Below are positions 27,685-37,027 of a stretch of DNA of 64,000 nt, in pieces. Source of the stretch: Desulfobulbaceae bacterium (GTDB lineage Bacteria; Desulfobacterota; Desulfobulbia; Desulfobulbales; Desulfocapsaceae); the NCBI GenBank assembly GCA_009773475.1, contig WSXV01000004.1, positions 151,004 to 215,003 of the forward strand, read 5' to 3'. The position numbers and the translations under genes were made by a program. The notes beneath the pieces were generated by a model. That model had not been told where the DNA came from, made no database searches, and was given only the letters and a program-made list of their open reading frames with translations. Each line of letters begins with the position of its first letter. Positions within the stretch are counted from its first letter, which is position 1.

Positions 27685-29241
27685 TTATCCTTCTTTTTTT
27701 TCTTCCATTTTCCACCGACGCACCAGCTCCAGCAAGGTCCTGACCCCGGTTCCGGAAGGACCTTTGGGAATGTACGACTTTTCCGTGAACTCCCAGGCTG
27801 TCCCGGCGATATCGAGATGCGCCCAGGGAGTCTCTCCGACAAACTTCTCCAGGTAGGCTGCGGCGGTAATGGTGCCGGCGGATTTCCCACCAGTGTTTTT
27901 TATATCCGCCACCTGCGACTCGATCTGTTTTGTGTACTCCTTCCCCAGGGGAAGCCGCCACAAAGGTTCTGCACACCGTTCGCCGGCGGCCAGAAGACGG
28001 CCCACCAATTCATCACTATTGCCCAACACCCCGGTACGATGATGCCCAAGGCCAACAATCACCGCTCCAGTGAGGGTGGCAAGGTCAACGACATAGTCGG
28101 GTTTAAACTTTTCCACCCCATAGGCCAGGGCATCGGCCAAAATCAGCCGTCCCTCCGCGTCGGTGTTGACAATCTCCGAGGTAAGACCATTATAGTGGGT
28201 GATAATATCTCCCGGTTTCAGAGCAGCTCCGCCTGCCATGTTATCCGTTGACGGCACAATGGCAATCACCCGCAAATCAGGCCGCTCTTCCCCTATGGCC
28301 TGCATTAAGCCCATGACCGCTGCGCCACCGCACATATCATATTTCATCTCCTCCATGCCGGTTGCTGGTTTCAGGCTGATCCCGCCTGAATCGAAGGTGA
28401 GCCCCTTCCCCACCACCAACAGGATCTGGGAGGCATTAATCGGCCGATAATCAAGTATCACCATCCGGGGCGGCTCTGTCGAGCCCTGATTGACTGCCAG
28501 GATTCCACCCATCCCCAGCCGTTCCATGTCATCTTTCTCTAACACGGTGCATTTCAGCGAGTACTTTTTTGCAAGCATTCTTGCATGGGCGGCAAAATGG
28601 GAAGGCGTCCAGCCATTGCCCGGCTCATTGGCCATATTCCGTGCTTCCCGACCGGCAAAGGCAGCGATTTGGCCCTGACGGGCTCCTTTATGAATGGCAT
28701 CGGTGGCAGCTAGAACCCCCAGACGAATCTCAACAAGTCCCAGATAGGTCTCGCCTTTGGGATCTTTCTTTTTATATTTGAGAAAACGATAATCTCCAAG
28801 CAGCACCCCTTCACTGAAACATTCCGCCACCGCTTTGGCTCGTAAACCTATACTCTCCGGGAGACAGATCATGAGTTTGACCGCCTTGACCTTAGCCGCC
28901 TGCTGGGCTACAACCCCGCCCGCTTGGCGACAGCGCTCCCGCAGCTCATCCACTCCTTTCTCTTCAAGCTCTCCCAGCCCCAGCAGCAGAAGGCGCTTTG
29001 CAGAGAAAAAGCCAGGAACGTCAGTCCCCTTTCTATCTACTTGGGGATACAGCAGAAGGCATTCACCCTCCTTGCCACTGAACTCGCCCATTGATCCAAG
29101 CTGTTCCAGCCAGCTCTGCACCATTGGGTTATTACACTTGAGGGCTTTATTTTTTTTGATCTGTTCTACACAATATACCAACAGATCTCCGGAAAATTGC
29201 TCAGCTTTTTTCTCAGTGACAATCAGTTTTGTCAATTCCAC
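27685..29241 (-). CDS. pepA: Leucyl (cytosol) aminopeptidase
   Basis: 518-aa M17 metallopeptidase. The C-terminal catalytic domain has GKGLTFDSGGISLKP, the metal-binding signature NTDAEGRLILADAL and the following Asp-Leu-Ala-Thr-Leu-Thr-Gly-Ala segment. The N-terminal domain is divergent, as usual. It removes N-terminal residues from peptides in the cytoplasm; PepA homologues can also bind DNA. The C-terminus is slightly extended and lysine-rich. Confidence 0.95.
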   Translation of the reverse strand: MELTKLIVTEKKAEQFSGDLLVYCVEQIKKNKALKCNNPMVQSWLEQLGSMGEFSGKEGECLLLYPQVDRKGTDVPGFFSAKRLLLLGLGELEEKGVDELRERCRQAGGVVAQQAAKVKAVKLMICLPESIGLRAKAVAECFSEGVLLGDYRFLKYKKKDPKGETYLGLVEIRLGVLAATDAIHKGARQGQIAAFAGREARNMANEPGNGWTPSHFAAHARMLAKKYSLKCTVLEKDDMERLGMGGILAVNQGSTEPPRMVILDYRPINASQILLVVGKGLTFDSGGISLKPATGMEEMKYDMCGGAAVMGLMQAIGEERPDLRVIAIVPSTDNMAGGAALKPGDIITHYNGLTSEIVNTDAEGRLILADALAYGVEKFKPDYVVDLATLTGAVIVGLGHHRTGVLGNSDELVGRLLAAGERCAEPLWRLPLGKEYTKQIESQVADIKNTGGKSAGTITAAAYLEKFVGETPWAHLDIAGTAWEFTEKSYIPKGPSGTGVRTLLELVRRWKMEEKKEG

Positions 29242-29563
29242 GCTTCACCTTTATTTATAATCTTTGGTATCCCCAATCTTCAAAACAAAAAAAGGAGCCA
29301 TAACGCTATGCTTGGTGCGCTTTAAAAACATTTATAAATTCCATCCCATCAGATAGCAAAAGCTATCATCCAAGATTAACATAAAATCTTTTGCTAAATT
29401 CTTTCCAATTGAAAAGTGGAATGGATAGAGAGTATATATACACTACATTGGGTTACTGCTTCATGACAAAGAATATCAACCCGGTAACTCCCTAAGCTAG
29501 GGATTATTTACGTTCTACTCCGTTTTCCAGAAAACGGATTCCATTTCCTCCAGGAGTAATTGA
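29242..29563. other. Divergent intergenic region, pepA / CNNM gene
   Basis: 322 bp, AT-rich, between divergently transcribed genes, so it should hold both promoters. Small inverted repeats are visible: GATAGC/GCTATC around 29350, TCCCTA/TAGGGA around 29492, and an 8-bp pair at 29520. No gene was recognised here. Confidence 0.6.
29520..29537. promoter_or_regulatory. 8-bp inverted repeat before the CNNM start
   Basis: CCGTTTTC-CA-GAAAACGG, ending 15 bp before the AGGAG site of the next gene. The position fits an operator or a 5'-leader hairpin; the two-base centre makes a protein-binding palindrome more likely than an RNA loop. Confidence 0.4.
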
Positions 29564-30637
29564 GTGTTATCTACCCTTATTACCGCAGTCCTAATAACCT
29601 TGGCAATCTCTTTCTGCTGCTCACTTTGCGAAGCAATAATCTATTCCCTCTCCGCCAGCCAAGTGGAAATGCTCCGAAAAAGCGGGCATCAATCCGCCGC
29701 ATTGCTCAACATCATGCGATCCGACATCAACAAACCCATCACGGCTATTTTGACCTTGAACACCGTTGCCAACACCGTCGGGCCGACCTTTGCCGGCGTG
29801 ACGGCGGCGGCACTCTTTGGACAATCAAATATCATCTTTTTTTCCATCTTTTTTACCGCAGCCATCCTCCTTTTTTCTGAAATCATCCCCAAGACAATCG
29901 GCGTGACTTATGCCTATAAGTTAGCCCCTTACATTGCCAGACCTCTCTTTCTGGTGGTGACCCTGCTTACTCCCATCATCTGGCTGTGCAGGGTGATTAC
30001 CCGTCTCATCCCCCAAAACAAGGAGGGTGGTCAGGTCTCCGCTGAAGAATTACGAACCATCGCTGCCCTCTCGCTGAAATCCGGGCAGATTGAATCCGAT
30101 CAGGAGATGGTTATCAACAATATCCTTGAGCTCGGCAACAAGGTTGTCCGGCAGGTCATGACCCCGCGCCCGGTCACCTTTTCTTTGGAGCAGAACTTGA
30201 CCGTCGCTGAGGCAATGGAACAGGAAAACATGTTGCGCCGGCACAGCCGAATCCCCCTTTATGAGAATAATCTTAATGATATCGTAGGAATTATTCTCTA
30301 CAAAGACATACTCTTGGCCGCAGCGGAACAGAAAAAGACCCTGCCTCTCTCAGCGCTCATGAATCCAGTCCACTTTGTTGCCGAGACGGCCCCGTTGAAC
30401 CGGGTCCTTATGGATTTTTTTGAGCGACACCAACATCTTTTCGTGGTTGTCGATGAATATGGAGCGATGACTGGGGTTATCTCTTTGGAGGACATTCTGG
30501 AAGAGATCATTGGTCGAGAGATTATGGATGAATCCGACAAGGCGAAAAACATGCGTGAGCTGGCTCGCAAGAGACATATTTCGGCTTCCTCAGAAACCTC
30601 CCTGGAAGGAAATCAAGGAAAAGAAGAAAAAAAATAG
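29564..30637 (+). CDS. CNNM/CBS-domain membrane protein (CorB/CorC type)
   Basis: 357 aa. An N-terminal CNNM (DUF21) domain has about four membrane segments (residues about 5-25, 60-85, 88-108 and 120-145), with the conserved small-polar helix (SFCCSLCEAIIYSL) and FSEIIPKTIG. Two CBS domains follow (VMTPRPVTFSLEQNLTV and later DEYGAMTGVISLEDILEEIIG). The CorC_HlyC C-terminal domain is absent. Relatives take part in Mg/Co efflux or transport. The start is GTG with AGGAG seven bases upstream. Confidence 0.9.
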   Translation: MLSTLITAVLITLAISFCCSLCEAIIYSLSASQVEMLRKSGHQSAALLNIMRSDINKPITAILTLNTVANTVGPTFAGVTAAALFGQSNIIFFSIFFTAAILLFSEIIPKTIGVTYAYKLAPYIARPLFLVVTLLTPIIWLCRVITRLIPQNKEGGQVSAEELRTIAALSLKSGQIESDQEMVINNILELGNKVVRQVMTPRPVTFSLEQNLTVAEAMEQENMLRRHSRIPLYENNLNDIVGIILYKDILLAAAEQKKTLPLSALMNPVHFVAETAPLNRVLMDFFERHQHLFVVVDEYGAMTGVISLEDILEEIIGREIMDESDKAKNMRELARKRHISASSETSLEGNQGKEEKK

Positions 30638-30967
30638 TTCCTGCCGGTAGCCACGATTTCTTCGACAATGGCAACTCAATTTTTCCTGATGCGATCGTCC
30701 TGATTGATCGCTCTACATCTCTTTACCTCAATTTTTTCTGACGAGAATCACTTCTGACCTTGGCACAATTTGCACTATACAACGACTTGCACTCAAGCTC
30801 CCCGGTCGTTCCAGAGGATTTGAAAATAGAGAGAATTCTCAACCTAATAAGAGGTTAAATGTCCCACCGCAGCTACTTCACGAGAAAGCATCACAACTCG
30901 GATGGATTCGCTGTGCTACATTGCTTCTCCCCGCAAATTATTAACAGAAAAGTGAAGGAGTCATTTC
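30638..30967. other. Intergenic region before the sensory cluster
   Basis: 330 bp with no supported gene. A 6-bp inverted repeat (GCGATC/GATCGC, 30691-30711, 9-base loop) lies downstream of the CNNM gene and could be a weak terminator. The promoter of the kinase cluster should lie here, but no convincing boxes were found. Confidence 0.5.
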
Positions 30968-32899
30968 ATGTCTTTTTTTCCTAAAAAATACCCGGTGCCA
31001 AGCAAAGAAGAATTGCTGGCCATGGCGGACTCTTCGCGGGACTGGGAGGTTTTTTGCGGCGGGAATTGCAACTGGAAATATGTCTCCCCGGCCTGTGAAC
31101 GAATCACTGGTTACACTCCGGAAGAATTTCTGGAAAGTCCTGATCTTTTTGAAAACATTCTTCATCCCGACGATAAAGAGCGGGTCAAGACCCAATGCCA
31201 AACCCATTCCAACCATGAATTTATACCCTTCGAAGTTGAGTTCCGCCTCTTCACCAAGACTGGTGATACTCGTTTGATTTGGCGAAAATGCCAAGCTGCC
31301 CGTGACACCCAAGGGAATTTGCTTGGACGCCGGGTAAGCATTCAAGACATCACCGACCAGCATGCTACTGGAGCCGCCCAGCAACAAGTGAGAACCATGT
31401 TCATGAATGGCCCGGTCATTGTTTTTCTCTGGCAAAACAGACGCAACTGGCCGGTGGAAAGCATCTCCGGAAACGCTTTTGATCTCCTTGGATATTCAAG
31501 TGAGGAGTTTCTCAGCGGCTCAGTACTCTACAGCTCGATCATCCATCCTGACGATATCGTCCGGGTAACCGCTGAAGTGGAGGCCAATTCTTTACCGGAA
31601 AGTACTAATTTCATTCACAAACCCTACCGCCTGATAGCCCGAGGCGGCAGGATTATCTGGGTTCTTGAATCCACCACTCTGGTTCGTGACAGCACCGGCC
31701 AGATCACCCATTATCATGGCTATCTGGTTGATATTAGTCATACGGTCCAGATGGAAGAAGAGGCTCTGGCCGTCAAGAATCGTCTCGAATTCATCATTGA
31801 CAGCACCAGCCTTGGTACCTGGGACTGGAATATTCAGACCGGTGAGCTAGTCTATAATAATCAATGTCTGGAGATGCTGGGCTATGGCCCTGGCGAGCTG
31901 AGTCCTAACGTCGCCTCCTGGCTGAAACTGATTGACCCTGAACAAAAGGTCAACGTCATCCGAGCGTTAACGGATCACCTGGAAGGACGGAGCCCGAGGT
32001 TTAGCCTTGAACACAGACTTCAACACAAGTCAGGGAGATGGATCTGGGTGCTCAACAGCGGCAAGGTATGGGAAGTTGATCACAATGGAGTTCCTGCGCG
32101 AGCCTGCGGCATTCATCTCGACATCACCCATCGGAAGGAACAGGAACTCCTTCTCCTGGAAACAATCCAGCGGAAAGAACAGGAAAAGCGCATTGAATCA
32201 CTGAAAACCATGGCCGTCGCCGTTGCCCATCGTTTCAACAACTCCATGCTGGTGGTTCTGGGAAATCTTGAAATGCTGTGCAGGAATTTTCCCGATGAAT
32301 CAAAGTCCAAGGAGATGGCTCTCATGGCCTTGCAAGAGGGCAAAGAAGCCAGCAAGATAGGGCAATCCATGCTGACCTATCTTGGATATGGAATACCTCG
32401 AAAACAACCACAAGATCTTGCGGCGCTAGCCTGCGAATCTTTTTCAGCCATCATCAAGACCTTTCCATCCGCAATCATCAGTCAGTGTATCACCCCGCCG
32501 GCACCCATTCACTGCCGATTCGATACGATCCAGATTAGACAGGTTCTCAACAACGTCCTGACCAATGCCCTTGAATCGCTCACCCCGAAAACACGACAGA
32601 TTACTCTTACCTTTGGCACGGCCGTGCATTCCCCTGCCGATTTCCCCCTCCTCTTCCGGGAAGGGCTCCCGGATACCTGCAGGTATGGTTTCTGCCGGAT
32701 TGCTGACAATGGCGTCGGGATCGCCACGAAAGATATTGAGCGGATTTTTGAACCATTTTTCACCACCCGGTTTATAGGCCGTGGATTAGGGCTGGCCCTT
32801 GCAGCAGGAATCATGCGTTCCCATCAAGGGGCCATTGTGGTAAAGAGCACCTTGAAGAGAGGCACAAAAATCACCATACTGCTGCCGATGGAAGAGTAA
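30968..32899 (+). CDS. Soluble PAS-PAS-PAS sensor histidine kinase
   Basis: 643 aa, no membrane segment. Three PAS domains of the PAS_3 type (about residues 20-135, 140-260 and 270-390) end in typical PAC motifs (DITHRKEQELLL). The phosphoacceptor box is MAVAVAHRFNNSMLVVLGN, where Arg replaces the common Asp after the His. The ATPase domain has NNVLTNALESL (N box), ADNGVGIA (G1) and GRGLGLALAAG (G2). The ATG follows GAAGGAG. It leads a cluster with a binding lipoprotein, a hybrid kinase and an HD-GYP regulator, all spaced by 10-40 bp or overlapping. The input signal is unknown. Confidence 0.9.
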   Translation: MSFFPKKYPVPSKEELLAMADSSRDWEVFCGGNCNWKYVSPACERITGYTPEEFLESPDLFENILHPDDKERVKTQCQTHSNHEFIPFEVEFRLFTKTGDTRLIWRKCQAARDTQGNLLGRRVSIQDITDQHATGAAQQQVRTMFMNGPVIVFLWQNRRNWPVESISGNAFDLLGYSSEEFLSGSVLYSSIIHPDDIVRVTAEVEANSLPESTNFIHKPYRLIARGGRIIWVLESTTLVRDSTGQITHYHGYLVDISHTVQMEEEALAVKNRLEFIIDSTSLGTWDWNIQTGELVYNNQCLEMLGYGPGELSPNVASWLKLIDPEQKVNVIRALTDHLEGRSPRFSLEHRLQHKSGRWIWVLNSGKVWEVDHNGVPARACGIHLDITHRKEQELLLLETIQRKEQEKRIESLKTMAVAVAHRFNNSMLVVLGNLEMLCRNFPDESKSKEMALMALQEGKEASKIGQSMLTYLGYGIPRKQPQDLAALACESFSAIIKTFPSAIISQCITPPAPIHCRFDTIQIRQVLNNVLTNALESLTPKTRQITLTFGTAVHSPADFPLLFREGLPDTCRYGFCRIADNGVGIATKDIERIFEPFFTTRFIGRGLGLALAAGIMRSHQGAIVVKSTLKRGTKITILLPMEE

Positions 32900-32919
32900 T
32901 CCTGACCCTGGAGAACGCC

Positions 32920-33726
32920 ATGCCCTCAAACCCTGCAAGTATTTCTTGTACCCTCCACACCCTCCTGATCGGGATTTTGCTGCTTCTCAGCTCCTGTGAC
33001 ACAACTCCAGATCAACACACTACTCAAGGACAGAATGGGCCTAAAAGAGAGCTTCTGGTCTATTGCGGCATAACCATGGTTCAACCGACCATGGAACTTG
33101 CGACGCTTGTTGAAAAAGAAAAAAACTGTACAATCAAAGTTAGTTACGGAGAATCAGAGTGGCTGAAAGCAACTGCCGTCGACTCTAAAACCGGCGACAT
33201 TCTTTTTCCCGGAGCACCTTCTTATCTACAATCCATGATAGAAGACGGGTCCATTAATAAGACTGTGACCGTGGGGGAGAACCGCATCGCCCTGATAGTA
33301 CAGAAAGGCAACCCCAAACAGGTTCGACCGGATCTTCACGAACTCCTCAGAGAGGATCTACAGATTGTCATAGGAGCTGCGGATTCCGGCTCCATCGGCA
33401 GAGAAACATTCTACAGCCTAAAAAAACTCGATATCTATGAACAGGCCATCACTAAAGCCCTGTACCTGACGGCCGATTCCAAAGGACTGTCACAGGCACT
33501 CCACTCCAAAGATGCCGACCTGGTCGTCAACTGGCGAGCCGTGGCCACGTTTAAAGACAATAAGCAGTTTATGGATGTACTCCCGCTCCCCGATGCACAG
33601 ACCGAAACTCACCCTCTGGTTATGGGCCTTTTGAGTTACAGCAAACATAAAGATCTAGCAGAATATTTCCTCCAACGCGCAGGCTCCGAATCAGGCCAGG
33701 AAATTTTCTCCAGATATGGGTTCTAA
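32920..33726 (+). CDS. Periplasmic binding lipoprotein, ModA-like
   Basis: 268 aa. The signal ends in lipobox LSSC with Cys26 the predicted lipid site. The mature part is a type-2 binding protein of the molybdate/tungstate/sulfate group (LLVYCGITMVQPTMELATLVEKE, GDILFPGAPSYLQSM, LIVQKGNPKQ). No ABC permease or ATPase is nearby; instead it sits between two kinases, 11 bp before a membrane sensor, so it most likely feeds ligand occupancy to that sensor. Oxyanion specificity is a guess from fold similarity. Confidence 0.85.
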   Translation: MPSNPASISCTLHTLLIGILLLLSSCDTTPDQHTTQGQNGPKRELLVYCGITMVQPTMELATLVEKEKNCTIKVSYGESEWLKATAVDSKTGDILFPGAPSYLQSMIEDGSINKTVTVGENRIALIVQKGNPKQVRPDLHELLREDLQIVIGAADSGSIGRETFYSLKKLDIYEQAITKALYLTADSKGLSQALHSKDADLVVNWRAVATFKDNKQFMDVLPLPDAQTETHPLVMGLLSYSKHKDLAEYFLQRAGSESGQEIFSRYGF

Positions 33727-33737
33727 TTCACCAGCAT

Positions 33738-34451
33738 ATGACCTTTTCAACCCTTAAAGAGCCAATGTGGCGACAGATTATTCTGTTCATCTGTATTTTC
33801 TTTACCATTCTTGGATGCGTTATCATCTTTCAGAATAGGATGCAGAGCGAGCTCTCCTCTATTGTTTCCCTTCGAAGAAATGAATTAGAACGGATCGAGA
33901 TGAGCTATCTCATCCACATCGACCTGCAAAAGGTTCAGTCCCTGTTCCAGAACATGTCGACATGCAGAACAGAATATGAACTGGATTATTTTGAAAAACA
34001 GATCCAGACTACTATCGCTAAAATTCAGGAGCTCATCACCATTATTGGAAATGGTGGTACCGCCACCTATACCTACAAAGTCAATTTCGGCAATGAAGAG
34101 GAAATTCAACGAAGCTTTACGTACAGGAATGAACGTCAGAGCGAGCTCAGCCTTGACACCTTTGAGCTGAGCAGCAAGGTCAAAATTCTTCTCCAGAACG
34201 AGTCAAGATTCAAGGAACTTATTAAAGATAAGTCGACTCTCACAGATCCCACGCTGCAACCCCAGATCGACCAGAAGGTCTTTTTTTTCTACAAGGGTAT
34301 TGATCCTTATTTCCAGCGCATCTTTGAGAACTCCTATCGCATCTATTTTAATTCTCAAAAGGAGATGCAGCGCTTCCATACCCTTGTCGATCAAACCACA
34401 AAAAAAATTCCCTTCGATTCCGGATTTTTCTCTCCCTGGCCGGCTTATTGA
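33738..34451 (+). CDS. Membrane sensor N-terminal half (frameshifted from the kinase)
   Basis: 237 aa as read. One membrane segment (residues about 11-32) is followed by a helical periplasmic sensor region (about 33-215). The frame ends in SGFFSPWPAY, which is not membrane-like, and its TGA overlaps the ATG of the kinase ORF (TGATG). Reading -1 from the 8-A run at 34400-34407 instead gives FRIFLSLAGLLMATLTGKVL, an evident second membrane segment, which runs straight into the kinase. So this is the 5' part of one sensor-kinase gene interrupted by a frameshift, unless slippage or coupling is used. Confidence 0.8.
   Translation: MTFSTLKEPMWRQIILFICIFFTILGCVIIFQNRMQSELSSIVSLRRNELERIEMSYLIHIDLQKVQSLFQNMSTCRTEYELDYFEKQIQTTIAKIQELITIIGNGGTATYTYKVNFGNEEEIQRSFTYRNERQSELSLDTFELSSKVKILLQNESRFKELIKDKSTLTDPTLQPQIDQKVFFFYKGIDPYFQRIFENSYRIYFNSQKEMQRFHTLVDQTTKKIPFDSGFFSPWPAY
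34400..34407 (+). other. Frameshift site in 8-A homopolymer
   Basis: Eight consecutive A follow ACC-AC. In the upstream frame the codons read ACA AAA AAA ATT; slipping back one base restores the downstream kinase frame and a membrane helix. The A-AAA-AAA heptamer is a known kind of slippery sequence. Sequencing error, phase-variable indel and programmed -1 frameshifting are all possible. Confidence 0.7.
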
Positions 34452-37027
34452 TGGCTACCCTGACCGGGAAAGTTCTTCTAAATATTAGAAAAATTCTTCG
34501 TGAGCGAAATGCCTTCCAGCAGGAATTAAAGCAGACCAATGAAGGGCTGGAACAAACAATACTCGAACGAACCTGGAAGCTGCACGAAGAGGTGGAAGAA
34601 AGAAAAAAAGCTGAGGAAAAAGAACATCAACATGCCCTATTTTTAAAAACCATCATCAATTCTCTGGCACATCCATTTTATGTAGTGGATGTAGAGACCT
34701 ATGAGATCAAGATGCTGAACGATGCCGCCCGTCAATTAAATCCTGAGCACAGCCGGTTTTGTTACACCCTGACCCATCACAAGGATGATCCATGCAATGG
34801 CAAGGATCATCCCTGCCCTCTGGCTGAAGTCAAGCGAAGTGGGCAGTCGGTAACCATAGAACACATTCATTACAATCAGGCCGGTGAAAAGATCTATGTC
34901 GAGGTGCATGGCTACCCCGTATTTGATGCGGACGGAAACGTCATCCAGATGATCGAATATAACATTGATATTACAGATAGAAAACTTGCTGAAATGGCAC
35001 TGACGGAGTCTCATAAAAATCTGGAGGCAACCGTTAAAGAACGAACGGCAAACCTTGAGGAAGAAATTGAGAAACGTCAGAAGATTCAGGCCTATTTCCA
35101 GGAAAGTGAACATTATTATCGAACCCTCATTGAGAGCAGTAATGACTTAATTACAATCATTGACGGAAGCGGGACAATTACCTATGCCAGCCCTTCAATC
35201 CGGCGAATGCTCGGTTATTCCCCAGAGTTTATTGAAGGTAAAAATCTCTACGACTATCTACACCACGATGATATTCGCTTTGGCAAGGATCAATTCAGCG
35301 CATTTCTGGCTTCACTCGTCCCTGAAAAAAGACTGGAGCATCGAATTCTAGCCAGTGATGGCCGGTACCTCGTCATGGATTCATCTTTCCACAACCTTTT
35401 CCATGACAAAGCCATCAACGGGCTCCTGCTGACTGCCCGTGATATAACAGCTAAACGAGAGGCCGACGCCTTGATGCGCAAGCTGCAACTGGTGATCGAG
35501 CAGAGTCCAAATAGTGTTGTGATCACTAATAAAGATGGGGCGATCGAATATGTCAACCCCCAGTTTGAACTGGTCACCGGCTACACCAAGGCCGAGGCAC
35601 TGACTCAGAATCCGAGAATGCTCAACAGCGGGCTCACTTCCCCAGAGACCTTTCAGTCAATGTGGAATACGATCTCCCAGGGTAAGATCTGGCAGGGAGA
35701 ATTTGCCAATCGCAATAAAATGGGGAAGATCTACTATGAAAACGTGGTAATCGCCCCCTTGAAAAATGAGCTCAATGAAGTTACCCACTACGTGGCAATG
35801 AAGGAAAATATCACCGAGCTTAAACTTGCCCGTGAACAGGCAGAGGCCTCCAATAAGGCCAAATCCGAATTCCTATCCCGGATGAGCCACGAGCTGCGCA
35901 CCCCGCTCAACGCCATCAACGGGTTTTCAAAGCTACTAATGGGCAGTAAAACCAGTCAATTAACTCCACGCCAACAAGAACAAGTCCTCCAGATCAATAC
36001 AGCGGGCCATTATCTGCTTGCGCTCATCAATGAAATCCTTGATCTGTCCCGCATTGAATCCGGGAAGCTGACCCTTTCCATCAAAAGTATTCAACCAGCC
36101 GAAGAAATTAATAACTGCCTTGCCCTGGTGGAATCACTGGCCGTTAATAACAAGGTCAGCATTCATATTGATGACACCATTCGGGAGTTACCGGCCATCA
36201 AGGCCGACCCGACCCGCTTCCAGCAGGTTATGCTGAATCTGCTAAGCAATGCCATCAAGTACAATCGACCTGACGGTACCGTCACCATTACCGGAGCAGT
36301 GGAAGAAAAAATGGCCTGCATCCGGGTTATAGATACCGGTATTGGTATTGCTCCGGACAAACAGAAAGAACTCTTTGTCCCCTTCACCCGACTTGGCCAA
36401 GACGATACCACGGTGGAGGGAACCGGCATCGGTATGACCATCACTAAGCAGTTGATTGAGCTGATGCAAGGAGTCATCGATTTTACCAGTATTCCCGGGT
36501 CTGGAAGCACCTTCAGGGTGGCCTTGCCACTGGCTGACCATGAAGATCAGGTAATAATGAATGCGGACTTAAAGATCGAGCAGATCGACTTGGCCTCCAA
36601 GGCCGCCACAATTCTTTATATTGAAGATAATAGCGACGATATCTCTCGAATGCGTAAACTTATGGTCCATTGGCCGCATGCTTCGCTGGTCATTCGGAAG
36701 ACACCGGAAAAAGGAGTCCAGACCGTTGAAATGCTCAACCCCAATTTTATTATTCTGAGTCTCGATCTTTTTGGCGCTGATGCAGCCAATACTATATTCA
36801 ACCTGCAACAAGATCCACAGACACGAAACATTCCCATTGTCGCTTTAGGCGGGGAAGCTTTACCAGACACCGCTAACGGCCAACAGGACGCGTTCCACAA
36901 ACTTGGATGTTATGAATATTTCACTAAACCCATGGACGTGTCGAAATTGCACACCATCCTCACCACAGTCCTCAAGGAAAAAAGAAATGACAGAGAACAA
37001 TTTGACGGCAAACCCTTCGCTGGATGA
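34451..37027 (+). CDS. PAS hybrid histidine kinase (C-terminal half of split sensor)
   Basis: 858 aa from the ATG. A coiled coil (residues about 15-60) is followed by a PAS domain carrying an unusual Cys/His cluster (C104, H109, H110, C115, H120, C122), a second coiled coil, two more PAS domains (about 215-340 and 345-465), HisKA with SRMSHELRTPLNAINGF, and HATPase_c (LLNLLSNAIKYN, DTGIGIA, GTGIGMTI). The C-terminal receiver keeps the acidic pair (YIEDN), the Asp (LSLDLFG) and Lys (FTKP), but has Gly-Gly where the Thr/Ser switch is expected. It overlaps the HD-GYP gene by 41 bp. See the 33738 entry for the missing N-terminus. Confidence 0.9.
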   Translation: MATLTGKVLLNIRKILRERNAFQQELKQTNEGLEQTILERTWKLHEEVEERKKAEEKEHQHALFLKTIINSLAHPFYVVDVETYEIKMLNDAARQLNPEHSRFCYTLTHHKDDPCNGKDHPCPLAEVKRSGQSVTIEHIHYNQAGEKIYVEVHGYPVFDADGNVIQMIEYNIDITDRKLAEMALTESHKNLEATVKERTANLEEEIEKRQKIQAYFQESEHYYRTLIESSNDLITIIDGSGTITYASPSIRRMLGYSPEFIEGKNLYDYLHHDDIRFGKDQFSAFLASLVPEKRLEHRILASDGRYLVMDSSFHNLFHDKAINGLLLTARDITAKREADALMRKLQLVIEQSPNSVVITNKDGAIEYVNPQFELVTGYTKAEALTQNPRMLNSGLTSPETFQSMWNTISQGKIWQGEFANRNKMGKIYYENVVIAPLKNELNEVTHYVAMKENITELKLAREQAEASNKAKSEFLSRMSHELRTPLNAINGFSKLLMGSKTSQLTPRQQEQVLQINTAGHYLLALINEILDLSRIESGKLTLSIKSIQPAEEINNCLALVESLAVNNKVSIHIDDTIRELPAIKADPTRFQQVMLNLLSNAIKYNRPDGTVTITGAVEEKMACIRVIDTGIGIAPDKQKELFVPFTRLGQDDTTVEGTGIGMTITKQLIELMQGVIDFTSIPGSGSTFRVALPLADHEDQVIMNADLKIEQIDLASKAATILYIEDNSDDISRMRKLMVHWPHASLVIRKTPEKGVQTVEMLNPNFIILSLDLFGADAANTIFNLQQDPQTRNIPIVALGGEALPDTANGQQDAFHKLGCYEYFTKPMDVSKLHTILTTVLKEKRNDREQFDGKPFAG

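Noticed and set aside
26550..27890. Long N-terminal extension of fbp
   Set aside because: The first ~109 codons overlap the pepA 3' end in another frame and have low-complexity Lys/Glu text; the ATG at 27563 with AGGAG fits the family.
30761..30774. TGGCAC...TTGC looks like a sigma-54 promoter before the PAS kinase cluster
   Set aside because: The spacing between GG and GC is two bases too short for a sigma-54 site.
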